From Fibrobacter succinogenes (GTDB lineage Bacteria; Fibrobacterota; Fibrobacteria; Fibrobacterales; Fibrobacteraceae), in the NCBI GenBank assembly GCA_902800815.1, contig CADCGB010000004.1, positions 154,500 to 218,499 of the forward strand: DNA of 64,000 bases, in the 5' to 3' direction. The notes under the pieces were generated by a model. The model ran no database searches and was not told the DNA's origin. It saw only the letters and a program-made list of their open reading frames with translations. The number at the start of each line of letters is the position of its first letter. Position 1 is the stretch's first letter. The position numbers were made by a program, and so were the translations under genes. Below are positions 49,922-57,355 of the stretch, piece by piece.

Positions 49922-50299
49922 ATGCTGGTGGTATGCGGAATTGCCGAGCGCGGAGGCAAGGTTCTGGTATGCAGGAGAGGGGCAGGGGTGCCGTATGCCG
50001 GGGCCTGGGAGTTCCCTTCCGAGGAACTGCAGGAGGGCGAGACCCTTGAAAATAGTGTCGAAACTGCCTTTTTTGACCGAATTTCGGCAGTTTTGACCGA
50101 AACGCGGCCTCTTTGCACGTTCGATTCCGCCACGGTGCCCGAGTGCCGGATTTTCACGTTCAAGGTAAATTTTTTGGATACAATCGGGAGCCTAAATGGT
50201 TACTCGGATGCCCGCTGGGTGCGTAAAGATACGCTAAAAAGGTTGAGAATGCACCCAGACTGTGTGACTCTAGTCAAAGAAATACAAAATTTTTCGTGA
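49922..50299 (+). CDS. Nudix-fold protein with degenerate catalytic box
   Basis: A 125-residue protein of the MutT size class. VVCGIAERGGKVLVCRR, then AGAWEFPSEELQEGETLENS, matches the first strands and Nudix loop of MutT-like proteins. The catalytic REXXEE part is changed: TAFFDR stands where R-E-x-x-E-E is expected, and SE replaces GG before it. The metal-binding glutamates are therefore largely lost. The start at 49922 has AAGGAG 7 bases upstream; longer in-frame starts are rejected. It may be an inactive homologue with a binding role. It is divergent from the solute-binding protein gene. Confidence 0.72.
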   Translation: MLVVCGIAERGGKVLVCRRGAGVPYAGAWEFPSEELQEGETLENSVETAFFDRISAVLTETRPLCTFDSATVPECRIFTFKVNFLDTIGSLNGYSDARWVRKDTLKRLRMHPDCVTLVKEIQNFS

Positions 50300-50381
50300 A
50301 AATCCGTGCGGAAACATATTTTTTATTTATATTTCTATGCAATCGTAAATACGATATAACCTAATCCTTAAGGAGTAAAAA

Positions 50382-50819
50382 ATGAAAAAAGGTATCGCTG
50401 CTCTCGTTTGCGCTGGCATGATCACCCTCACGGGCTGCTATGGCAGCAACGCTTGCTTCGAAAAGCTTCACAAGTGGAACGGCACGCTTGGTAACAAGTG
50501 GCTCAACTCCATCGTTCACTTCTTCCTGCAGATCTTCGGTGTGTACTGGATTTGCCTTGGCCTCATCGACGGTCTCGTTCTCAACACCATCGAATTCTGG
50601 ACTGGCTCCAACCCGCTCGCTGCTGGTGACTCCTACTTCGAACAGGATGCCCAGGGCAACTCCATCGCTGCCGTGAAGAACGCCGATGGCTCCATGAGCG
50701 TCGAACTCACCTCTGCTGCTGGCGAAAAGGCTAGCCTCACGCTCCAGCGCGACGAAAACGTTGTCCGCGCTCTCGACGCTGAAGGCAACCTCGTTGCTCA
50801 GTACGACATCGCCAAGTAA
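50382..50819 (+). CDS. DUF3332-like lipoprotein
   Basis: A 145-residue lipoprotein with lipobox LTGC (Cys19). Residues about 22-75 hold CFEKLHKWNGTLGNKWLNSI and a hydrophobic helix (FFLQIFGVYWICLGLIDGLV). NTIEFWTGSNPL follows, typical of DUF3332, a small membrane-anchored family of unknown function. The C-terminal half is a beta-rich unit (SMSVELTSAAGEKASLTLQ). The start has TAAGGAG as ribosome-binding site. Codon use is strongly biased towards one codon per residue (CTC, AAG, GCT, TCC), which suggests high expression. It is monocistronic with a strong terminator. Confidence 0.85.
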   Translation: MKKGIAALVCAGMITLTGCYGSNACFEKLHKWNGTLGNKWLNSIVHFFLQIFGVYWICLGLIDGLVLNTIEFWTGSNPLAAGDSYFEQDAQGNSIAAVKNADGSMSVELTSAAGEKASLTLQRDENVVRALDAEGNLVAQYDIAK

Positions 50820-50842
50820 TTCTACTTCGGATATGTTTTGGG

Positions 50843-50871
50843 ACCCTGGCTTTCGCCAGGGTTTCTTTTTT
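50843..50871 (+). terminator. Rho-independent terminator of the DUF3332-like gene
   Basis: ACCCTGGC, TTTC and GCCAGGGT form a perfect 8-bp stem followed by TTCTTTTTTT. Confidence 0.9.
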
Positions 50872-50874
50872 TAT

Positions 50875-50890
50875 GGCACCGTCAGGTGCC
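50875..50890 (+). promoter_or_regulatory. Perfect inverted repeat upstream of the TPR-kinase-activator operon
   Basis: GGCACC, GTCA, GGTGCC. A 6-bp palindrome with a 4-base gap, 78 bases before the ATG of the TPR lipoprotein. A possible operator; the first half also resembles a -24 element, but the spacing does not fit. Confidence 0.4.
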
Positions 50891-50968
50891 CACGTTTTTT
50901 TACATAAAAAAGCACTTTTTTACGGATAGACCCGTATTTTTCGCATTTTTTTAATGTATTTTGGGGGT

Positions 50969-51676
50969 ATGGCAAGGCGTTTTGCAAATGTTGGACGCTT
51001 GGTTGCGGTATTGCTTATCGCAATCGGTTTCTGCGCGTGCGTCGAGGACGATGTCGCCCGCGGGAACGAGGCGCTCCGTATAGGCGACTACGACCGTGCC
51101 GTATCGAACTTCTCGAAGGCGCTCGATATGCAGCCCGCAAACCGCGACGCGCGTTATGGCCTTGCGCTTGCCTACTATTCCATCGCCGAAGAGAACGAAC
51201 ACCTGAAGGTGCCTGTACTCGATACCTGGCAGCGCACCGTGAACGAGTTCCGCATCCTTTCGCGCGTGGATTCCAGCGGGCGAATTTCCGGCACGTATTC
51301 CACGAGTTTGTTCTACCTGGCCCGCGCCACGCTTGCAAGCAACGCGCATGCCGATGTGCTCCCGCTACTTGACAAGTCCATCGCCCTCGACAGCGCGAAC
51401 TACTTCAGTTACAACCTGAAGGCACTTGTGCTCGGGAATCTCGGGCGCACCGAGGAAGCGAAAAAGATTTTCATTTTCATCGTGACGAAGAACCCGAAGT
51501 TCGCCTCGGCCTACCTGAACCTGGGCAACATCTACTGGAGCGAGGGGGACATAGAATCCGCGTGGGATATCTGGTCGATGGGTCACGAGGCTGTCCCCGA
51601 GAATGCTGGGCTTGCGCGCTGGACGACTGTTGCAGAAGATTCACTCAAGGCTCTTGCCATTGCGGGTGAACTATGA
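50969..51676 (+). CDS. TPR-repeat lipoprotein of the kinase/sigma-54 operon
   Basis: A 235-residue lipoprotein with lipobox GFCAC (Cys24) and an array of TPR motifs. GNEALRIGDYDRAVSNFSKA near residue 32 is a clear TPR, followed by ALDMQPANRDARYGLALAYY, ALVLGNLGRTEEAKKIFIF and AYLNLGNIYWSEGDIESAW. TPR proteins bind other proteins; a lipid anchor places this one in the envelope. Its stop overlaps the start of the kinase gene by four bases (ATGA), so the two are made together. It may recruit or sense a partner for the kinase. The ATG at 50969 is preferred over one five codons upstream. Confidence 0.8.
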   Translation: MARRFANVGRLVAVLLIAIGFCACVEDDVARGNEALRIGDYDRAVSNFSKALDMQPANRDARYGLALAYYSIAEENEHLKVPVLDTWQRTVNEFRILSRVDSSGRISGTYSTSLFYLARATLASNAHADVLPLLDKSIALDSANYFSYNLKALVLGNLGRTEEAKKIFIFIVTKNPKFASAYLNLGNIYWSEGDIESAWDIWSMGHEAVPENAGLARWTTVAEDSLKALAIAGEL

Positions 51677-52806
51677 GCGTGCTTGCCGGAGTGAACCGTT
51701 GTGCATTGTTGCACGAGGGCGGCGAGGCGCTCGTGTACGCCCTGGAATCTGGCGGCAAACAGTATGTGCTCAAGAGGTATGCGGAGGGCGTGCAGATTGA
51801 CTCCCATGTGGTGGAAGTTCTCCTGCACGATCGCACTCCGGGTGTCTACCGCGTGATGGAAGCGGGCAAGAAGGCCGGTCGCCAGTACCTGATCTACGAG
51901 TTTATCGAAGGCGTCTCTATCGCGGACCTCGCGACAAAAGATGCGTGCGTCCCCGTGCCGGTCGCAATTTCACTTGTACGTAATCTGGTGCAGTCGCTCG
52001 CGCAACTTTCAAAAAACGATGTGCACCACGGGGACCTGAGCCCCTCCAACGTGCTCATGACGGCGGACGGCACTCCGGTGCTTATCGATTGCGGGATCGT
52101 GGGCCCGGGCGCCCTCGCATATGCCGCACCCGAACGCATCCAGGGCAAACCCGCCACGATGCACAGCGATATGTACAGTTTGGGGCTCCTCCTCTACCGG
52201 CTTGTTGCGGGCGAGGACCTGCTGCACTGCGATTGCTTCGATGACTACGCACAGGCCGCCGCCGGGATAGACTCGATGGATGTGACCGCGCTCCTCTACG
52301 GCAAGGGTATTGATGCGGAAATCCTTTCCACGCTTGCCCCCCTGTGGAAGGCGACCCTCCGTGCAGAACCCACTGCGCGAGCCGAGGACTTCGAGGAACT
52401 TGACGAACTGCTCGAGATTGCGTTCGGTGATGCCTCCCGCGGGTCGGTCGCCTGGGAAACCACGCGAACCGCCTTTACGGAGAACGTTGTTGCGAAAATC
52501 GGAACAAATTGTAGCGACACGGGTGCGGAATGCGGTTTACCGCCCGAATTTGCAGTGACGAAGCCCACAGGTCACCGGAAAATGGCTGTTTTTGGGGGCA
52601 TATTAGGATTTATATTGTTCTTGTTGGTGTTGTTCTTCGCGCTTGCTCCCAGGGAGCCGTCCATTGACGAAACGGGTGCGGAGATACTTTCCAACTCGAG
52701 GTCTCTCGAAGGTGCAACCGGGCTGGTTGCAGATTCTTCGGGCGATGCGGGCCGGATTTCGGGCGAAGTACTGGAATCCCTGCCTGTGCCGGACCAGGCC
52801 GAATGA
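51673..52806 (+). CDS. Membrane-anchored eukaryotic-like protein kinase
   Basis: A 377-residue Hanks-type kinase-like protein. The ATP-binding lysine is in YVLKRY near residue 35, and YLIYEFIEGVSIADL is the hinge. The catalytic loop reads HHGDLSPSNVLM near residue 118 (HGD in place of HRD, Asp and Asn kept), and the metal-binding motif is DCG in place of DFG. AYAAPERI is the P+1 loop end. The glycine-rich loop is weak (HEGGEALVY). One membrane helix (GILGFILFLLVLFFALA, near residue 305) leaves a 50-residue acidic tail outside the cytoplasm. It sits between a TPR lipoprotein and a sigma-54 activator, the likely signalling partners. Activity is likely but not certain. Confidence 0.85.
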   Translation: MSVLAGVNRCALLHEGGEALVYALESGGKQYVLKRYAEGVQIDSHVVEVLLHDRTPGVYRVMEAGKKAGRQYLIYEFIEGVSIADLATKDACVPVPVAISLVRNLVQSLAQLSKNDVHHGDLSPSNVLMTADGTPVLIDCGIVGPGALAYAAPERIQGKPATMHSDMYSLGLLLYRLVAGEDLLHCDCFDDYAQAAAGIDSMDVTALLYGKGIDAEILSTLAPLWKATLRAEPTARAEDFEELDELLEIAFGDASRGSVAWETTRTAFTENVVAKIGTNCSDTGAECGLPPEFAVTKPTGHRKMAVFGGILGFILFLLVLFFALAPREPSIDETGAEILSNSRSLEGATGLVADSSGDAGRISGEVLESLPVPDQAE

Positions 52807-52825
52807 CGTAATGGAGTAATTAGGT

Positions 52826-54280
52826 ATGAAGACAGAAACGATGCTTGCAACGGAAAAGATGCTGGACGTGGTGAAGACCCTCCTTGACGAGGAACAGCCC
52901 GAAAGCCTTTTCTCGAAGATTCTTGAAGTGGCGAAAGGCGTGCTCCGTGCGGATGCCGCTGTGCTGGATATTTCGGGCGATACGCCCCTCCACTTTTCGA
53001 ACCCGGAGCAGGTGAGCATTTCTATTTCGGCGGTTAGGCAGGCGAAGAGCGAACGGCGTGCGGTGGTGTGGAACCAGCTCGACGACGATACCGCAGACCT
53101 TTCGAAGTCTATTGTGCAGAACCAGCTCACGAGCATCATGGTTTCCCCGTTCCGCACTCCCGATAGCGAATCCGGCTACCTGTACCTGCAGCGCGCCGCA
53201 CGCGAGGAACCCTTTACCGAAGAAGATAGCGCCCTGTTCGATTCGTTCGTGGCAGTATGCGAGAAGTTTGCCTTTGCCGCCTACGACCGCCTGCGTGACA
53301 AGGAATCGCTTGACGTTTTGAAAAACGTTGTACGTAAGGACGGGATTGTCTATTCGAGCAAGGCCATGGCAGACCTTGTCGCCCTGGCTGAAAAGCTTTC
53401 CACGCTTCCGCTACCCGTGATTATCCGCGGCGAAACCGGTACGGGCAAGGAAGTGTTTGCACGCTTTATCCATAACCACAGCCCGCGTGCGGAACGCCCG
53501 TTTATTGCGGTAAACTGCGGGGCCATTCCCGAAAACCTGATAGAATCCCTGCTGTTCGGGCATGCGAAGGGCTCGTTCACCGGCGCAATCGATACCCGCA
53601 AGGGATTCTTCGAGGAGGCCGATGGCGGCACGATTTTCCTGGACGAGATTGGCGAACTGCCGATGAACATGCAGGTGAAGCTCTTGCGCGTATTGCAAGA
53701 AAAGCACATTACCCGCGTGGGCGATAACCGCGAGATTCCGGTGAACGTTCGCGTGATTTCTGCGACGCATGTGGATTTGGAAGAGGCGGTACGCGAGAAG
53801 CGCTTCCGCGAGGACCTGTACTTCCGCATCCAGGTGATGCCGCTGCAGTTGCCGCCTCTGCGTGAACGCGGACAGGACGTTGTCCTGCTTGCAGAGGAAT
53901 TCATCAAGCGCTACGGTGCCGAGTACGGCCGCGGCAGGTTCAAGATGAGCCGCAATACCGAAAAGGCCTTGCTCGGTTACCACTGGCCGGGCAACGTGCG
54001 CGAACTCGAGAACCGTATCCAGAAGGGCCTGGTGCAGGCGGTTCACGGCGTTATACAGCCCAAGGATATCGGGCTCGACGAGGTGCAGAAGGAGGCGAAG
54101 GAAAGCCCCCGCACGCTCAAGGAAGCCCGCGAGGCGGTGGAGCGCGAGGTCATTGGCCGCGCCCTCCAGGATAGCGGCGCTAACCTTACGCTGGCAGCCA
54201 CGATTTTGGGCATTGACCGCAAGGTATTGCGCGAAATCATGGAGCGCCTGGGTATTAAAAAGGAAGATTTCAAGAATTAA
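52826..54280 (+). CDS. GAF-domain sigma-54-dependent transcriptional activator
   Basis: A 484-residue enhancer-binding protein. Residues about 10-165 form a GAF-like sensor (SLFSKILEVAKGVLRADAAV, NQLTSIMVSPF). Residues about 185-415 are the AAA+ domain: Walker A GETGTGKEVFA, the sigma-54 contact loop GSFTGA (alanine of GAFTGA replaced by serine, a known variant), Walker B GGTIFLDEIGELP and the RFREDLYFRI sensor helix. A Fis-type helix-turn-helix lies at the C-terminus (NLTLAATILGIDRKVLREIM). There is no receiver domain, so the input may come from the kinase upstream or from a ligand. The only perfect -24/-12 promoter seen in this window lies 143 bases after its stop. Confidence 0.94.
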   Translation: MKTETMLATEKMLDVVKTLLDEEQPESLFSKILEVAKGVLRADAAVLDISGDTPLHFSNPEQVSISISAVRQAKSERRAVVWNQLDDDTADLSKSIVQNQLTSIMVSPFRTPDSESGYLYLQRAAREEPFTEEDSALFDSFVAVCEKFAFAAYDRLRDKESLDVLKNVVRKDGIVYSSKAMADLVALAEKLSTLPLPVIIRGETGTGKEVFARFIHNHSPRAERPFIAVNCGAIPENLIESLLFGHAKGSFTGAIDTRKGFFEEADGGTIFLDEIGELPMNMQVKLLRVLQEKHITRVGDNREIPVNVRVISATHVDLEEAVREKRFREDLYFRIQVMPLQLPPLRERGQDVVLLAEEFIKRYGAEYGRGRFKMSRNTEKALLGYHWPGNVRELENRIQKGLVQAVHGVIQPKDIGLDEVQKEAKESPRTLKEAREAVEREVIGRALQDSGANLTLAATILGIDRKVLREIMERLGIKKEDFKN

Positions 54281-54385
54281 GGGTCTTAAAAACTAAAAAA
54301 ACGGAACAAAAAGTACTATAGGAGCAAAAAGTCTCGAAATTTTACTTTGGGCGAAAGCGATTTTTATGTATATTAATTGCTAGAT

Positions 54386-54400
54386 GGCTCGAAACGAGCC
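54386..54400 (+). promoter_or_regulatory. Palindrome upstream of the sigma-54 promoter, candidate activator site
   Basis: GGCTCG, AAA, CGAGCC: a perfect 6-bp inverted repeat about 50-64 bases before the predicted start of transcription. Activator sites normally lie further upstream, so this is a weak candidate. Confidence 0.4.
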
Positions 54401-54423
54401 GGAAATAAAGCCCGAAGGAAAAC

Positions 54424-54439
54424 TGGCACGGTTTTTGCA
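54424..54439 (+). promoter_or_regulatory. Sigma-54 (-24/-12) promoter
   Basis: TGGCACGGTTTTTGCA matches the consensus TGGCACG-N4-TTGCW at every fixed position. The GG (54425-54426) and GC (54437-54438) are 12 bases apart, as required. The predicted transcription start is at about 54450, next to the ATG at 54451. It lies just downstream of a gene for a sigma-54 activator. Confidence 0.88.
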
Positions 54440-54450
54440 GAGTAATGAGT

Positions 54451-54891
54451 ATGAAATTCGCAACTTTCATATCGATTATAGGCCTCATGGCGACGCTTTC
54501 GTTCGCCCAGGGCTTTGCAGCGCCGGAATCCAGTGTTCCGACCCCTGCCGAAAGTGCGGAAATTTCAAATGAGACCCCGGACTTAGGCGCTAAAGAAAGC
54601 GCAGAATGGCAAAAAATGCGTGCAGAACGCAAGCAGGCCCGCGAACAGATCCTTTCCAAGCTCAAGGAAAGGTCCAATGTCGAAAAACAGGGCATACGCC
54701 AGGACGTTTCGAAAAAACGGAACGAAAAATCTCGCTTTGAGGGAAAACCGCAAAAGAATGAACCTCGCGAGCGTCAACCGTTTTACGATAGACCCGATTC
54801 TCCGAATATGAATCCGATGCGAGGTAACACTCCGCCTGTACTGCCGCCCCCCTGGTGGTGGCAGCCTCAGCCGGTTCCACCTCAGCCGTAA
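54451..54891 (+). CDS. Proline-rich secreted protein under sigma-54 control
   Basis: A 146-residue exported protein with signal peptide (FATFISIIGLMATLSFAQGFA). The mature part has a charged helical region (WQKMRAERKQAREQILSKLK, then Lys/Arg/Asp-rich residues), an Arg/Pro stretch (PFYDRPDSPNMNPMRGN) and a Pro/Trp-rich end (PPPWWWQPQPVPPQP). No known domain. The ATG at 54451 is preferred over 54445 because the sigma-54 start of transcription falls between them, so the mRNA would be leaderless. The stop overlaps the next ATG by one base (TAATG). The basic, proline-rich nature suggests binding in the envelope. Confidence 0.7.
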   Translation: MKFATFISIIGLMATLSFAQGFAAPESSVPTPAESAEISNETPDLGAKESAEWQKMRAERKQAREQILSKLKERSNVEKQGIRQDVSKKRNEKSRFEGKPQKNEPRERQPFYDRPDSPNMNPMRGNTPPVLPPPWWWQPQPVPPQP

Positions 54892-56168
54892 TGCGGTCCC
54901 TGACATTATTCCTCGTGTTGTTAGCGTCTGTGCTTTTTGCGCAGACGCAACAAGACATTTATAGGCAGGCGCTTGAAGCCGAAGAGGCGGGTGAAATTTC
55001 CAAGTCGATAGAACTTTTTGAAAAGGCCCGCGACGTGGGTGGCGAGTACTCCGACGAAATCAACGAAATCCTGGAAGCCTACGAAGAGGCCCTGGGTGGC
55101 GATGCGGATACTTCGGAGGTGTCTTTCCGTTTCTTGGGCAACTTGGGCTTTTACGGTCTGCACTATGCCGAATATGGTTCTGCAAAAGACATTTCCGAAA
55201 ATGGCGGCGACTTGTTCGCCTCGGTGAGCGGGTACCTGGACTTTTCTACGGGTAACTGGATTCATTCCATTGGCGTTGCGTTTGTTTCGGATTGGTTTGT
55301 GACGAACGAAGACATGCCCGTGCTCGATACAAACGACTGGACGATGGCTCCGGGGCTGGAGTATTCGCTTGTCGGACAGCGCCTGCTCTTGGATATCGGG
55401 GTGGACTTCAATATTACGAGCGAAGGGGATTTCAATCCGGCGGGTTACGGCTGGGTAGAATTTGACATCGCGCGGTATACGGCTCAGCGCTTTGGCGTGG
55501 CGGGGTCGGTGTACTACCGCAAGGATGGTCCGGCGACTGCGGGGCTGTTTGGCTCGTGGCACCGCTCCGAAACCCAGGGGCTGAACGGCTCTGCCTACCT
55601 GGGTGCGAAATACGAGGCCGACTACCTTCTCGACATTCTGGGTTATGTCGGTAGCTCGCAAGAGGATTGTGAACGCGATGCTTGGGGCAACTGCATCGAC
55701 CAGACTTTCCCGACAATAAATTTTGAAGAGGTCGTGGCGAAGTGCGTGGCCGAAAACGGGGATTCGCTCTGCTGGGATCCGAACGTGTTCCAGCCGTATA
55801 TCGATGCAGCGTATGCCGAACTGGACCAAACGGAAGACTTGTCTTTTGACAGGTACTGGAGCCGCTGGATAGGCCCCTCGTTCCAGTTGAGGCTTTCGTA
55901 CGTGTTCAAGACGAAAATTTCCGTGGAGACGAAGTTTGACTTGTTCTATGCGTTCCTGGTGGACGGTGCGTCCGCGGAATACGAAAAGATGGGGAAATTC
56001 TCGGGGAAGTGGGGGCTCGTGTTCAACTGGAACCCGAACTGGCTCACGCTTTATTTGGGGGCGGAGCAGACGTACTTGCGGTACGTGCTGCCGAAATCGC
56101 TCACTGACTATTTCCCCGAGACGTGCTTGCTGACCTCGCTTAAGGCGGGTGTAAAAGTAGAATTCTAG
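54891..56168 (+). CDS. TPR-like, beta-barrel outer-membrane protein under sigma-54 control
   Basis: A 425-residue protein. Signal peptide (SLTLFLVLLASVLFAQ), then a short helical region with a TPR-like pair (YRQALEAEEAGEISKSIELF, YSDEINEILEAYEEALG). From about residue 75 the sequence is a series of strands with aromatic girdles (RFLGNLGFYGLHYAEYGSA, FDIARYTAQRFGVAGSVYYR, SFQLRLSYVFKTKISVETKF) and ends KAGVKVEF, a C-terminus typical of outer-membrane barrels. Two cysteines sit in an extracellular-loop-like region (QEDCERDAWGNCID). Coupled to the proline-rich gene upstream; a strong terminator follows. Probably the effector of the kinase-activator circuit. Confidence 0.78.
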   Translation: MRSLTLFLVLLASVLFAQTQQDIYRQALEAEEAGEISKSIELFEKARDVGGEYSDEINEILEAYEEALGGDADTSEVSFRFLGNLGFYGLHYAEYGSAKDISENGGDLFASVSGYLDFSTGNWIHSIGVAFVSDWFVTNEDMPVLDTNDWTMAPGLEYSLVGQRLLLDIGVDFNITSEGDFNPAGYGWVEFDIARYTAQRFGVAGSVYYRKDGPATAGLFGSWHRSETQGLNGSAYLGAKYEADYLLDILGYVGSSQEDCERDAWGNCIDQTFPTINFEEVVAKCVAENGDSLCWDPNVFQPYIDAAYAELDQTEDLSFDRYWSRWIGPSFQLRLSYVFKTKISVETKFDLFYAFLVDGASAEYEKMGKFSGKWGLVFNWNPNWLTLYLGAEQTYLRYVLPKSLTDYFPETCLLTSLKAGVKVEF

Positions 56169-56187
56169 TGCTTGTGTCTGAATACGA

Positions 56188-56215
56188 AAAGAGGCCGGTT
56201 TATGCCGGCCTCTTT
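56188..56215. terminator. Bidirectional terminator between the sigma-54 operon and tRNA-Ala
   Basis: AAAGAGGCCGG and CCGGCCTCTTT form a perfect 11-bp stem around TTTATG. It serves the plus-strand operon and the minus-strand tRNA gene. Confidence 0.88.
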
Positions 56216-56219
56216 CGCG

Positions 56220-56292
56220 TGGAGATAGTGGGAGTCGAACCCATGACCTACAGATTGCGAACCTGTCGCTCTACCAACTGAGCTATATCCCC
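56220..56292 (-). tRNA. tRNA-Ala (anticodon CGC)
   Basis: A 73-base cloverleaf: acceptor GGGGATA with TATCTCC, which includes the G3-U70 pair that identifies tRNA-Ala, D arm TAGCTCAGTTGGTAGAGC, anticodon stem ACAGG/TCTGT with loop TTCGCAA (anticodon CGC, codon GCG), and GGGTTCGACTCCC in the T arm. CCA is not encoded. Confidence 0.95.
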
Positions 56293-56302
56293 GATTGTGT
56301 GC

Positions 56303-56333
56303 CAAATATATTTTTTCTTGCCTGATTCGTCAA
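56303..56333 (-). promoter_or_regulatory. Promoter of tRNA-Ala (TTG-N20-TATATTTG)
   Basis: Minus-strand TTG at 56331-56333, 20 bases, TATATTTG at 56303-56310, 10 bases before the mature tRNA 5' end. Confidence 0.65.
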
Positions 56334-56415
56334 GCGGAAACGGGGTTAAACCGCAAATTTTTTGCTCTGGGGGGAGGCTCGACCTTGCGTGGAGGTTCAG
56401 GCGCTGGCAACGGCG

Positions 56416-57324
56416 CTACAGCAGGATGATTTCGCGTTCGAGGGTAATCCCGAACTTTTCGCGGACCTTCTGCTGCACGAGTTCTGCAAGTGCGGCGATA
56501 TCCCTTGCGGTGGCGCCACCGGCGTTCACGATGAAGTTCGCGTGCAACGTGCTGACTTCGGCGCCGCCGATGCGAGTGCCCTTGAGACCTGCCGCCTCGA
56601 TGTAGTAGCCGGGAGCGACCTGTGTCGGGTTTTCGGCGGCGCCTTGTGCGAGACGCTTGAACGTGGAACCCGCATTGGGCATGTTGAGGGGCTGCGTCGC
56701 CTTGCGCTTGGCCATGCATTCGGCGAGTTCCGCCTCGAGTTCCTCTACGGTCTTGCCGCCTGCGGGTTCGAACGAGAACGTTGCGGAAAGGATTGTTTCT
56801 GCAGTGCCGTTCTGGGCGAGGTCCTGGAATAAACTGTGCCTGTACCCGAACGCACATTCCCCTGCGGTACGCACGCGCATGTTGCCTGCGGTATCGAGGC
56901 TTGTGACCTGCGTGCAACAAGTCCCGATTTCTTGCCCGTATGCACCCGCGTTCATGTAGATGGCGCCCCCGAGGGTCCCGGGGATTCCCGCGAGTTTATG
57001 GATACCGGAGAGTCCCTGCTTGAGAGTCGCGCGGGCGAATTTCCCGAGCGGGCTTGCTGCGCCGACCCGGTAGGTTCTGCCGTCTGGCGAATCGATGGTC
57101 GAAAATTCCCCCGCAAGCGTTATTATGACGCCGGCGTATCCCTCGTCACTTACGAGGACGTTCGTGCCGTTCCCGAGAATAAAGTGGGGTATGTTGTTCT
57201 CGCGGGCGAGCGCGAGGGCCTCCTGCAGTTCTGCAAGGGATTCCGCCTTCACGTAATAACGTGCGGGCCCGCCCACGCGGAAGGAGGTGTGTTTGCTCAT
57301 CGGTTCGTTTTCGAGAACGTGCAT
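56416..57324 (-). CDS. murB: UDP-N-acetylenolpyruvoylglucosamine reductase
   Basis: MurB reduces the enolpyruvyl group to make UDP-MurNAc in peptidoglycan synthesis, using FAD and NADPH. The 302-residue protein fits the type II form. HTSFRVGGPARYYVKAES starts the FAD domain, followed by LGNGTNVLVSDEGY, GIPGTLGGAIYMNAGAYGQEI, the catalytic arginine in FGYRHSLFQD, the proton-donating serine in NAGSTFKR, and HANFIVNAGGATARD near the end. TATATT lies 6 bases before the ATG with no ribosome-binding site. It is divergent from a CHC2-Toprim gene with 31 bases between. Confidence 0.96.
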   Translation of the reverse strand: MHVLENEPMSKHTSFRVGGPARYYVKAESLAELQEALALARENNIPHFILGNGTNVLVSDEGYAGVIITLAGEFSTIDSPDGRTYRVGAASPLGKFARATLKQGLSGIHKLAGIPGTLGGAIYMNAGAYGQEIGTCCTQVTSLDTAGNMRVRTAGECAFGYRHSLFQDLAQNGTAETILSATFSFEPAGGKTVEELEAELAECMAKRKATQPLNMPNAGSTFKRLAQGAAENPTQVAPGYYIEAAGLKGTRIGGAEVSTLHANFIVNAGGATARDIAALAELVQQKVREKFGITLEREIILL

Positions 57325-57330
57325 GCCTTA

Positions 57331-57347
57331 AATATAGTTACTATTAT
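57331..57347. promoter_or_regulatory. Overlapping divergent leaderless-type promoters of murB and the CHC2-Toprim gene
   Basis: Minus-strand TATATT (57331-57336) is 6 bases from the murB ATG. Plus-strand TATTAT (57342-57347) is 8 bases before the ATG at 57356. All control must fit in 31 bases, so RNA polymerase cannot start both at once. Confidence 0.45.
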
Positions 57348-57355
57348 TCCTGCAA

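Noticed and set aside
50874..50890. TGGCAC-N-GGTGC as a second sigma-54 promoter upstream of the kinase operon
   Set aside because: The GG and GC are 13 instead of 12 bases apart and the TTG is missing; it is better read as a palindrome.
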